Of a stretch of DNA of 64,000 nt, positions 18,116 to 25,587 are shown in pieces. The notes under the pieces are model-generated. The model ran no database searches. It had not been told where the DNA came from and saw only the letters and a program-made list of their open reading frames with translations. How positions within the stretch are numbered: position 1 is the stretch's first letter; every line of letters begins with the position of its first letter. The stretch lies in NCBI RefSeq assembly GCF_037154075.1, contig NZ_JBANRJ010000001.1, positions 186,001 through 250,000 on the forward strand, read 5' to 3'. The DNA comes from Sphingobium aromaticiconvertens (GTDB lineage: Bacteria > Pseudomonadota > Alphaproteobacteria > Sphingomonadales > Sphingomonadaceae). The position numbers and the translations under genes were made by a program.

Positions 18116-18588
18116 ACACGTCCACCCCATCGGTCCTGTTCGTATGCCTGGGCAATATCTGCCGTTCTCCCCTGGCCGAAGCGGCGCTGCGGGTGGAAGC
18201 CGCGCGAGCGGGCCTGGCGGTGGAGGCCGATTCGGCAGGAACCGGTGACTGGCATGTTGGCAGCCCGCCCGATCCCCGCGCGCAGGCGACCGCGAAACGC
18301 CACGGTATCGACATAAGCGGCTATCGCGGACGTCAGGTCACGGCGGAGGATTTCCATCGCTTCACCCATATCTTCGCGCTGGACGGAGAGAATTTGAAAG
18401 GGCTGCGACGCATTCGTCCATCGGACGGCACCGCACACCTCGGCTTGCTCATGGACCTGATACCTGGCCGTGAAGGGAGCGGCGTCACCGATCCCTATTT
18501 TGGTGAAGACGCCGGGTTCGAGGTGACCTGGGACGATGTGTCGGGCGCAGCCAGGGCCATCGTCACGATGCTGCAAGACGCAAGATAA
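18112..18588 (+). CDS. Low molecular weight protein-tyrosine phosphatase
   Basis: 158 residues. The P-loop is VCLGNICRSPLAEA (Cys12, Arg18), the second family motif DSAGTGDWHVG follows, and the general acid Asp is in VTDPYFG (about residue 125). It dephosphorylates tyrosine-phosphorylated proteins, or low-molecular substrates. The start ATG overlaps the ATPase stop (ATGA), so both are made from one message. It is not next to a tyrosine kinase or exopolysaccharide genes, its usual partners. Confidence 0.93.
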   Translation: MNTSTPSVLFVCLGNICRSPLAEAALRVEAARAGLAVEADSAGTGDWHVGSPPDPRAQATAKRHGIDISGYRGRQVTAEDFHRFTHIFALDGENLKGLRRIRPSDGTAHLGLLMDLIPGREGSGVTDPYFGEDAGFEVTWDDVSGAARAIVTMLQDAR

Positions 18589-18841
18589 GGAAAGGCCTGC
18601 CCAAAGGACGAAAGCATAATGAGCGAGCCATGGGGATGGTTGCTCGGCTCATCGAACCGATCGGCCTTTCGATCAAATATGTAACGGAAATATCACGGTT
18701 TCTGTCAGACAGATGAACAAATGCCCTGCTTTCCTGAACCCAGGATAAACATGAAGGACCGCCGGTCTTCATTCACAAACAATTCAACCAGCGCGCGTTA
18801 TCAATACAGGCTATGAGCGCATGCATGCGCGGAAGGATCGG

Positions 18842-19504
18842 ATGATGGCTGGGATGATGATCGGGAAAGGACGACGGCTGCTGGCGACCATCGGCCTGAC
18901 GGGCGCGATACTGCTGGGCGGATGCGCCTATGATGACGGCTATGGCTATAGCGGCGTTAGCGTGGGCAGCGGCTATTATGGCGGTGGTTATTATGACGGC
19001 TATGGCGGCAGCTATTACCCAGGTTCCTACGGCGGCTGGTACAACGACTTTTATTATCCGGGTTCCGGCTATTATGTTTATGACCGGGGCGGACGGCGCC
19101 ATCGCTGGAACAACGGGCAGCGATCCTATTGGGAAGGACGTCGCTCCGAATGGCGCGGACGCGACAATGCCGGACGCGGGGCCGGACGAGGGGCCGAACG
19201 CGGGGCCGAACGTGGGAATGGCCGCGGAAACGGTCGCCGCGAGGGCTGGTGGAACGGGCGACGCAACGGCGCGCCCACGACCACAACGCCCTCAGTTCCG
19301 GGTCGGCAATGGCAGGGTCGCCCCCGGCCGGACGGCGTGACTAACGGCAATCGACAAGGCTGGCGCGCCGACCGGAGATCTGGGCAATCCGTCGGCCAAC
19401 CGGGCGTTCAGCGCCCTCAACGCTCCATCCAGCGCGACGCCCCTCGCACGCGCAGCGATGGTGTGCGGGGCCGGAATGGCGCACCTCGGACTCAGCCCAA
19501 CTGA
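18842..19504 (+). CDS. Gly/Tyr-rich and Arg-rich hypothetical lipoprotein
   Basis: 220 residues from ATG at 18842 (GGAAGGA four bases upstream; the adjacent ATG at 18845 is also possible). The signal peptide ends in the lipobox LLGGC. Residues about 30-75 are Gly/Tyr repeats (GSGYYGGGYYDGYGGSYYPG), and the rest is very rich in Arg, Gly, Asn and Gln (GRGAGRGAERGAERGNGRGN). Low complexity dominates, so no family can be named; such proteins are common in sphingomonads. Its stop shares one base with the next start (TGATG). Confidence 0.7.
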   Translation: MMAGMMIGKGRRLLATIGLTGAILLGGCAYDDGYGYSGVSVGSGYYGGGYYDGYGGSYYPGSYGGWYNDFYYPGSGYYVYDRGGRRHRWNNGQRSYWEGRRSEWRGRDNAGRGAGRGAERGAERGNGRGNGRREGWWNGRRNGAPTTTTPSVPGRQWQGRPRPDGVTNGNRQGWRADRRSGQSVGQPGVQRPQRSIQRDAPRTRSDGVRGRNGAPRTQPN

Positions 19505-20181
19505 TGCGGGTGGGGTATATACGGATGACAAGCCTGTTCCTCGTCGCTGCACTGGCAGCATGCGACGGACGGGAAGAGAGCGCCCTCGACAACCTCGCCA
19601 ATGGCGCGAATGTCGTGCAGGTGCAGAACAGCTTCACAGCCGAAGCGCAGGCGGTGCTGGAACCGCTGGCACCTCCCGCGCCCGGCACTCCCGGCGGCCT
19701 TCCGGCGTCGCGCGAACCTTTGGTCGAAGGGACGATCGACCCGAACAGCGCACAAGGCGCGGCGCAGGTCGTCCAGGGCTATTATGGGCTGCTGGAGGAG
19801 AAGCGATTTTCCGACGCACAGGATCTGTGGGCAGATCGCAGCGCCATCGGGTCGCAGGATGACGCGGCCTTCGCCGCCCGCTTCCGGGGCTTTAGTGAGA
19901 TTCACGCCAATATCGGCGCACCGGGCGAGGCCGAAGGCGCGGCCGGATCGCTCTACGTCAGCGTGCCCGTGCAAGTCTATGCCCGTGTCGCCGCCAGTGG
20001 AAAGCCCTGGTATGTACTGCGTCAGGTGACGCTGCGCCGGGTCAATGACGTACCCGGATCAAGTGCAGCCGACCGTCGGTGGCATATCGAGTCGATCGGA
20101 CCCTATGCGCCCCAGGTAGCGAGTGTGGTGGCGGAAACCAGCGCTGCTATTTCCGCCACCGATGGCCTTGTCAGACCTTAA
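19504..20181 (+). CDS. Hypothetical lipoprotein
   Basis: 225 residues from ATG at 19504, overlapping the previous stop by one base; an internal start at 19525 (MTSLFLVAALAAC) gives a tighter signal peptide. Lipobox LAAC precedes DGREES. A Pro/Ala linker (about 50-75) leads to a globular domain (about 85-215) beginning GAAQVVQGYYGLLEEKRFSD, reminiscent of NTF2/SnoaL-like or DUF4440-type folds, with VPVQVYARVAASGKPWYVLR. Translational coupling to the Gly/Tyr-rich lipoprotein suggests a joint envelope role. Confidence 0.75.
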   Translation: MRVGYIRMTSLFLVAALAACDGREESALDNLANGANVVQVQNSFTAEAQAVLEPLAPPAPGTPGGLPASREPLVEGTIDPNSAQGAAQVVQGYYGLLEEKRFSDAQDLWADRSAIGSQDDAAFAARFRGFSEIHANIGAPGEAEGAAGSLYVSVPVQVYARVAASGKPWYVLRQVTLRRVNDVPGSSAADRRWHIESIGPYAPQVASVVAETSAAISATDGLVRP

Positions 20182-20630
20182 GCAACCGTCGCCTTGACGA
20201 TCTTGCCGGGGGTGCGCGGCGGCTCGCCCTTGGGCAGCGCGTCGACATGCTCCATGCCGGACGTGACTTCACCCCAGGCGGTGTACTGACCGTCAAGGAA
20301 GGTGGCATCGTCAAAGCAGATAAAGAACTGGCTGTTGGCGCTGTTCGGGTTTGACGAACGCGCCATCGAACAGATGCCACGGACATGCGGCTCGCGGTTG
20401 AACTCGGCCTTGATGTCGGGGAGCTTCGATCCGCCCATGCCGGTGCCGGTCGGATCGCCGCCCTGCGCCATGAAGCCGGGGATCACGCGGTGGAAGACCA
20501 CGCCGTCATAGAAGCCCTCTTTCGCCAGCGTGACGATCCGCTCGACATGGCCGGGGGCAAGATCGGAGCGCAGCTTGATCACGACGTCGCCGCCGCTGTC
20601 GAGGGAAAGGGTAAGCGTTTCGTCGGCCAT
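20178..20630 (-). CDS. Peptidylprolyl isomerase, cyclophilin type
   Basis: 150 residues from ATG at 20630 (GAGGA seven bases upstream); no signal peptide, so cytoplasmic. Catalytic motifs: FHRVIPGFMAQGGDPTGTG, SMARSSNPNSANSQFFIC (active-site Gln/Phe) and FLDGQYTAWGEV. It catalyses cis-trans isomerisation of prolyl bonds. It ends four bases inside the end of the convergent lipoprotein gene. Confidence 0.95.
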   Translation of the reverse strand: MADETLTLSLDSGGDVVIKLRSDLAPGHVERIVTLAKEGFYDGVVFHRVIPGFMAQGGDPTGTGMGGSKLPDIKAEFNREPHVRGICSMARSSNPNSANSQFFICFDDATFLDGQYTAWGEVTSGMEHVDALPKGEPPRTPGKIVKATVA

Positions 20631-20774
20631 CGGGCAGTCCTCTTCTTTGGGGATAGGCAATCTGGCCCATATAGAGGCTGCGGCGCCCGATGGAAGCCCG
20701 TTGCCCCATTGCAATTATATTGTGCATGAGCGAAAGGTCCGCGATGCTTCAGGAACCGGACAGTAGGGCGCGCG

Positions 20775-22226
20775 ATGAGCGAACGCCCAGAAGCGGCCGA
20801 CCCCAGGCCAGAGGATAACCACGACACCTTCGTCGAGGCGGCGGAATCGCGCGCCGAGTCTCAATCGAGACATGACGAGGATGACCGGCTGAAACCCGAA
20901 TTCGTCTCCGCCGTGCTGGATGCGGTGGAGGCTGGCGACAAAGACGCGGCACGCGACCTCGTCTCCCCGTTGCACCCCGCCGACATCGCCGACCTGCTGG
21001 AACTGACCCCGTCCGATCAACGCGGCGAAGTGGCGGCAGCGCTGGGCGATCTGGTCGGTGCCGAAGTGCTGTCGGAACTCAACGATTATGTGCGCGACGA
21101 CCTGCTCGACGCGCTGGCGCCCGAACAGGTCGCCGAGTTCGCGGCCGAACTGGATACCGACGACGCGGTAGCAATGATCGAGGATATGGAGGAAGCCGAC
21201 CAGCAGGCGGTCCTCGACGCCCTCGACCCCGAGGACCGCGCCGCGATCGAAAGCGCGCTGTCCTATCCCGAAGAATCCGCCGGCCGCCTGATGCAGCGCG
21301 ACCTGGTGGCCGTGCCCGAACATATGACGGTCGGTCAGGTGATCGACTACTTACGCGATATGCCCGACCCGACCACGAATTTCTGGGAAATCTTCGTGGT
21401 GGACGAGGCGCACAAGCCAATCGGCACCTGCCAGCTTAGCTGGATTCTGACCTGCCCGCGCGCCATCGCCATGTCCGACCTCATGCAACGTGAGCAAACC
21501 CTGATCCCGGTCGATATGGATCAGGAGGAAGTCGCGCTGCGCTTCCAGAAATATGCGCTGATCTCCGCCGCCGTGGTCGATACCAATGGCCGGCTGGTCG
21601 GCATGATTACCGTCGATGACGTGGTCCACATCATCTCCGAGGAAGCGGGCGAGGACATTCTTCGCCTGTCCGGCGCGGGCGAGGGCGATATCAACGAGCC
21701 GGTGCTGGACAGCTACAAGGCGCGGGTGCGCTGGCTGCTGACCAACCTGATCACCGCGCTGGTCGCCTCTACCATCATCGGTATTTTTGAAGGGACGATC
21801 CAGCAGATGGTCGCGCTGGCCACGCTGATGCCAATCGTCGCGGGTGTAGGCGGCAATGCAGGCAGCCAGACCATGGCCGTCACCGTCCGGGCGCTGGCCA
21901 CCAACCAGATCACCGCATCGAACGCCAAACGCACGATCCTGCGCGAGATGCGGGTCGCCTTCCTGAACGGCGCGACGGTCGCCATCGTGCTGGGCATCGG
22001 CGTTGGCCTGGTCTTTCAGAACCCACATCTGGGCGCGGTGATTGCCGCAGCGATGGTCACGAACATCCTGACGGCCGGATTTGCGGGCGCGGCTGTTCCA
22101 CTGGCGTTCGACCGGATGAACGCCGACCCTGCGGTCGCCTCCTCCATCTTTGTGACGATGATCACCGATTCAATGGGTTTTCTGGCCTTTCTGGGCCTGG
22201 CCACCGCAGCGGGATTGACTGGCTAA
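20775..22226 (+). CDS. mgtE: Magnesium transporter MgtE
   Basis: 483 residues. The cytoplasmic N domain (about 30-140: HPADIADLLELTPSDQRGEV) is followed by two CBS domains (about 160-290), a plug helix, and five membrane helices (about 310-480) with PIVAGVGGNAGSQTMAVTVR in the pore region. MgtE is a Mg2+ channel gated by intracellular Mg2+ through the N/CBS domains. No magnesium riboswitch was seen in the 144 bases upstream. Confidence 0.96.
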   Translation: MSERPEAADPRPEDNHDTFVEAAESRAESQSRHDEDDRLKPEFVSAVLDAVEAGDKDAARDLVSPLHPADIADLLELTPSDQRGEVAAALGDLVGAEVLSELNDYVRDDLLDALAPEQVAEFAAELDTDDAVAMIEDMEEADQQAVLDALDPEDRAAIESALSYPEESAGRLMQRDLVAVPEHMTVGQVIDYLRDMPDPTTNFWEIFVVDEAHKPIGTCQLSWILTCPRAIAMSDLMQREQTLIPVDMDQEEVALRFQKYALISAAVVDTNGRLVGMITVDDVVHIISEEAGEDILRLSGAGEGDINEPVLDSYKARVRWLLTNLITALVASTIIGIFEGTIQQMVALATLMPIVAGVGGNAGSQTMAVTVRALATNQITASNAKRTILREMRVAFLNGATVAIVLGIGVGLVFQNPHLGAVIAAAMVTNILTAGFAGAAVPLAFDRMNADPAVASSIFVTMITDSMGFLAFLGLATAAGLTG

Positions 22227-22252
22227 AGCCGCGCCCCATCTTTGATGCCATC

Positions 22253-22657
22253 ATGCCGCTGCACCTGACCAAGATTGCTTTTCAGAGCGAAAGTCCCGCC
22301 ACCCTACGCGCCTGGCTGGAAAGCCATGGGCCGCATGGCGAGGCGCGACTGACCACCCGCTATTTGCCCAAGCGGGTCGAAGAGATGGCAGGCGGGTCGC
22401 TCTACTGGATTCACGGGCATATGCTGGTGGGACGCAGCCCCATATTGGGCTTTCAGGAGACGGGGCAGGGCCGCTACTGGATTCGGCTGGAGCCACGCCT
22501 GATAGCGGTCCGATCCGCGCCCAAGCGCGCGCATCAGGGCTGGCGCTATCTGGCGGACGCGGATGCCCCCGCCGACCTTGGCGACGGCGAAGCGGATGAA
22601 CGCGATGCGATGCCGCCAGCAATGCTGGGTGAATTATCGCGGCTAGGACTGGTCTAA
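22253..22657 (+). CDS. DUF1489 family protein
   Basis: 134 residues: MPLHLTKIAFQSESPATLRA, RLTTRYLPKRVEEMAGGSLY, WIHGHMLVGRSPILGF and LEPRLIAVRSAPKRAHQGWR match the DUF1489 pattern found almost only in alphaproteobacteria. Function unknown. It follows mgtE by 26 bases on the same strand and is probably cotranscribed. Confidence 0.88.
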   Translation: MPLHLTKIAFQSESPATLRAWLESHGPHGEARLTTRYLPKRVEEMAGGSLYWIHGHMLVGRSPILGFQETGQGRYWIRLEPRLIAVRSAPKRAHQGWRYLADADAPADLGDGEADERDAMPPAMLGELSRLGLV

Positions 22658-22678
22658 ACGCGATACATCAGATGAAGA

Positions 22679-23143
22679 TTATTTGGCGGCTTCGGCACGC
22701 TCCAGTTCGGCCGGCTTGCGCTTGGCAAAGAGGGCGGCGAGCTTTTTCTCCTCATCCGCCGTCAGTTCCTTGGCCGCAGCGGGGAACATCTCTTCCTCCT
22801 CCTCATCAATGTGGTGGAGGTACCGCTTCTTCATCTCCGCGAACTTCCTGTTCCAGGCGTCGCCATCCATCTTGAGGCCATCCAGCTCCTCAAGATAATC
22901 GTCGATTTCCTTATGTTCGGAAACGCTGTGCTGGGCATCCTCGCGCAAGTCGGGGCGCGCGAGCATGGTGGCGTAGAGAGATTCCTCTTCGGCGGCGGCA
23001 TGCGCCGTCACTTCCACCTTGAACTGCTCGAACAGTTTTTCGCGACGATCAGGCTCGCCCTTTGCGTCGATCAGCTTGTCGAGAAGCTGGCGATGCGCGT
23101 CATGGTCCTGCTTCAAACGGTCGAAGATTGTTGTGTCGGCCAT
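22679..23143 (-). CDS. Hemerythrin-like (HHE) domain protein
   Basis: 154 residues. Candidate iron ligands: His in LKQDHDAHRQLL, HAAAEEESLY, SEHKEIDDYLEEL and YLHHIDEEEEEMFP, matching the HHE cation-binding domain (about 8-130). The Lys/Glu-rich end is helical. Such proteins bind a di-iron centre and sense or buffer oxygen or NO, or protect against oxidants. It is flanked by an unrelated membrane protein gene on the same strand. Confidence 0.88.
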   Translation of the reverse strand: MADTTIFDRLKQDHDAHRQLLDKLIDAKGEPDRREKLFEQFKVEVTAHAAAEEESLYATMLARPDLREDAQHSVSEHKEIDDYLEELDGLKMDGDAWNRKFAEMKKRYLHHIDEEEEEMFPAAAKELTADEEKKLAALFAKRKPAELERAEAAK

Positions 23144-23209
23144 GTGATGTCCTCCGGGTTACCAAAGGAAAAGCCATGAACCGGCATTTGTGTCCGCAGT
23201 CGGAACCGA

Positions 23210-23566
23210 TCAGCCGAAAAGAGCGCGATAGATGATCGCGACAGGAATCCACAGCAGCGCGCCGAAAATGCTCGCGCCCCAAAGCTGGATAAGATCGCGA
23301 CGAAAACGCAACGCGAGGCCTGCCGTCGGCAACCCGCCCTGATCGAGCATGACCCAGCGATGTTCCAGCGCCCGTGCTGCCATGGCGAAGCCGCCGATCG
23401 CAATGATGATGCCAAGATGGAGAACGAGCGATCCACCCGTTTTTGCGATGATGAAAATCTGGAGCAGGGCAAAGGTCACAAGCGCGGCGGCCAAATGGCT
23501 ACTGATACGCTTGGCGTAGGCAGTACGAGAGGGCACAAGTACACCACTGTCGAAGGCTGAAGCCAA
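23210..23566 (-). CDS. Hypothetical membrane protein (three helices)
   Basis: 118 residues with three hydrophobic segments: SHLAAALVTFALLQIFIIA (about 24-42), LVLHLGIIIAIGGFAMAAR (about 48-66) and LWGASIFGALLWIPVAIIY (about 95-113). A positively charged stretch ALRFRRDLI precedes the last helix. No family recognised. It lies 66 bases upstream of the hemerythrin-like gene on the same strand. Confidence 0.65.
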   Translation of the reverse strand: MASAFDSGVLVPSRTAYAKRISSHLAAALVTFALLQIFIIAKTGGSLVLHLGIIIAIGGFAMAARALEHRWVMLDQGGLPTAGLALRFRRDLIQLWGASIFGALLWIPVAIIYRALFG

Positions 23567-23730
23567 ATCTCTTCCCCTGCTGATCTGGTGTCATCAGAGT
23601 TTCACGAACATGATTCGGGATCAACCCCAAAAAACCGAGGAGGCGAGGTTTTTCACGCAAAAAAGCGCTGCTTGCCCTAAAATTTACGGCCCATTGCTTT
23701 CAACGGCGCGATTGCATGCCTCTGCAGCAA

Positions 23731-24075
23731 TCAGGCCTTCTCCAGCGTACACTGGAGTGGGTGCTGGTTCTGGCGGGCAAAGTCCATCACCTGATTGACC
23801 TTGGTCTCGGCCACTTCGTAGCTGAAGATGCCGCACACCCCGACACCGCGCTGATGGACGTGGAGCATGACGCGAGTCGCCTCCTCCATATCCATGCGGA
23901 AGAATTGCTGGAGGACGTGGACGACGAACTCCATCGGCGTGTAGTCGTCGTTCAGCAGCAGCACCTTATAGAGCGACGGCTTGCGGGTCCGCGTGCGGGT
24001 GCGCGTGGCGATACCGACATTAGGGCCGCCATCCTCGCCGTCGTCCTGATCCTTGCCCGCCATCGACAGCGGCAT
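23731..24075 (-). CDS. clpS: ATP-dependent Clp protease adapter ClpS
   Basis: 114 residues from ATG at 24075; starts at 24063 and 24153 are in frame, and none has a strong ribosome site. The ClpS fold is plain: [20 protein letters not shown] (the [10 protein letters not shown] hallmark that binds N-degrons), [20 protein letters not shown] and [20 protein letters not shown]. ClpS delivers N-end rule substrates to ClpA/ClpP. The N-terminal acidic and TRTRTRTRK stretch is the flexible extension. clpA is not next to it in this window. Confidence 0.94.
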   Translation of the reverse strand: MPLSMAGKDQDDGEDGGPNVGIATRTRTRTRKPSLYKVLLLNDDYTPMEFVVHVLQQFFRMDMEEATRVMLHVHQRGVGVCGIFSYEVAETKVNQVMDFARQNQHPLQCTLEKA

Positions 24076-24306
24076 ATGCGCCGACAAGCGGGACGAGGAT
24101 ATTGCCGCCGCCAACAGGCGAGGCGAAGAGAAGGGAGCGCCGATACTATTCATGATGGACAGGAATATGGCGAATTTTCTGACGGAGGCAAGGGGGCGAG
24201 CAGCGCGTTAACCCCCATTTACGCGCAACCGAACGCCATATCGCCATGCATGCGCCAATGGATCGCCTATTGAAGCCCGACAGGCGTTGCGGCCAGACCA
24301 AATGCA

Positions 24307-24342
24307 AAGGGCGCCCCTTCCCGGTCGGAAAAGAGCGCCCTT
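24307..24342 (-). terminator. Possible terminator downstream of the phasin gene
   Basis: AAGGGCGC (24307-24314) and GCGCCCTT (24335-24342) form an 8-bp stem with a 20-base loop. On the minus strand the stem is followed by TTTGCATTTGG (reading into the stem end), only a weak T-run. It lies between phasin and clpS. Confidence 0.4.
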
Positions 24343-24346
24343 GTAC

Positions 24347-24454
24347 CTAGAGCATAATCCGATCCGATTGCATCGGCTCGGCTGCTCTAGTCTTTTGATT
24401 TACCGCGTTTTCGCAAGCCAGCAGGTGATTTCACCTGCTTGGAAAACGCTCTAG
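24347..24454. repeat. Dispersed palindromic intergenic repeat, copy 2
   Basis: A 108-bp unit with perfect inverted ends CTAGAGC (24347-24353) and GCTCTAG (24448-24454). It contains CCGATCCGATTGCATCGG and a perfect hairpin GCAGGTGATTTCACCTGC (24421-24438). It is nearly identical to 6986-7092. It lies between clpS and the phasin gene. Confidence 0.85.
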
Positions 24455-24482
24455 CTCGACCAGAGGGTCAGCCGGTCGCCAA

Positions 24483-25424
24483 TCAGGCGGCCAGCGACTT
24501 GATCTTGTCGGTGACGACGGTCACGCGAGCGGTCAGCGGCTGGGACACTTCATTGGCCAGCTTGATGAACGCTTCGCTGCCCTTGGCGGATTGCTTGCTG
24601 AAATCGTCGAAAGCGCTGGCGAACAGCTGGCTTTGCAACTGGAAGAACTCGGTCGGCGTCTTGACGGTCGAGAAGCTCTTGATCGTCGCAGTCGCCTTCT
24701 CATAGTTCTTGCGGCTATAATCAACGGCATCCTGGCCCAGCGTTTCCATGGCCTTTGCCGCGATCTTGCCGGATTCGACCAGCGCCTCGACATTGCCCTT
24801 GGTGATGTCGCTGATTTCTTCCAGCGCCTTGGTCGACTTCTCGACCCCGGCCTTCGCCTTCTCGTTCAGGTCGGCATAAGCCGTTTCCATTTTCGCCTTG
24901 GCGTCTTCTGCGAACTTCTTGCCGGTCTCGATCACGTCGTTCATCATCTTGGTTCCTTCTGCACGGACGTCTTGCGCTGTAGGCGCGGGCTTTACTTTGG
25001 TGGGTTGGGCTGTTGCTGTTGATGCGGCCTTCACCGGTTCAATCTTGACCTTTGCCGACGTCACTGGCGTGACAGTTTTGGCGGCAGGCTTCGCGGTTGC
25101 CTCGACAACCTTTTCGACAACCGGCTCCGGCGCTGCATCGACCGCCGTCGTGGCGGCCACGATGGCTACTGGGTCTGGGGCTACAGGGTCGGGAATAGCG
25201 ACCTTCGCAGCGACTGGTTTCGGCGCGGCGACCTTCACCGGCGCAGCCTTTTTCGCCACCTTGGGCGCAGCCTTGCTGGCAGGCGCCTTGGGCTTGGTCG
25301 GTTCGATCGCGGATTCGGCGGCCTTCAACGCCTCGCTCGCGGACAATATGCCGGGAGCGGCTTTGGGCCGGACTGACTTGCGCGCCGGGCTTCGGCGACT
25401 GCTAGGCTTAGGGGTAACGGCCAC
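24483..25424 (-). CDS. Phasin family protein with long Ala/Lys/Pro-rich N-terminal region
   Basis: 313 residues from GTG at 25424, which has GGAGG six bases upstream; in-frame ATGs at 25430 and 25460 are alternatives. The first half (about 1-155) is low-complexity Ala/Lys/Pro/Val, as in histone-like tails. The C-terminal half (about 165-313) is the helical phasin domain: ETGKKFAEDAKAKMETAYAD, KNYEKATATIKSFSTVKTPTEF (in parts) and FDDFSKQSAKGSEAFIKLAN. Phasins coat PHA granules. The PHA synthase gene lies 164 bases upstream on the same strand. Confidence 0.88.
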   Translation of the reverse strand: MAVTPKPSSRRSPARKSVRPKAAPGILSASEALKAAESAIEPTKPKAPASKAAPKVAKKAAPVKVAAPKPVAAKVAIPDPVAPDPVAIVAATTAVDAAPEPVVEKVVEATAKPAAKTVTPVTSAKVKIEPVKAASTATAQPTKVKPAPTAQDVRAEGTKMMNDVIETGKKFAEDAKAKMETAYADLNEKAKAGVEKSTKALEEISDITKGNVEALVESGKIAAKAMETLGQDAVDYSRKNYEKATATIKSFSTVKTPTEFFQLQSQLFASAFDDFSKQSAKGSEAFIKLANEVSQPLTARVTVVTDKIKSLAA

Positions 25425-25440
25425 AACCATCCTCCATTTG

Positions 25441-25500
25441 TTGCGTTGCACAATATGCATTTTCGCCTTTCAGCGCAAGGCCTATGTTGCGGTGCAGCAA
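25441..25500. promoter_or_regulatory. TGC-rich inverted repeats upstream of the phasin gene, candidate PhaR sites
   Basis: Two TTGC/GCAA elements lie here: TTGCGTTGCACAATATGCA (25441-25459) and TTGCGGTGCAGCAA (25487-25500). PhaR repressors of PHA metabolism bind TGC-rich inverted repeats in front of phasin genes. If the phasin starts at 25424, both lie in its promoter or leader. Inference from pattern and context only. Confidence 0.4.
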
Positions 25501-25587
25501 ATTTTTGGGGAGCGGCCTATCCCAGATCAGGCGCAGGTCATCGCGATAAAGGCCAGATGGGCCGAGGAACCGCCCTGATTTTTCGAA

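Noticed and set aside
18590..18670. GAAAGGCC ... GGCCTTTC complementarity after the phosphatase gene
   Set aside because: The arms are 65 bases apart and no T-run follows, so a terminator call is not supported.
20631..20774. Possible magnesium riboswitch before mgtE
   Set aside because: No M-box or other known motif could be recognised in the 144 bases.
23630..23665. AAAAACC ... GGTTTTT near the clpS end
   Set aside because: Only a weak AT stem with a long inner sequence; not enough for a terminator.
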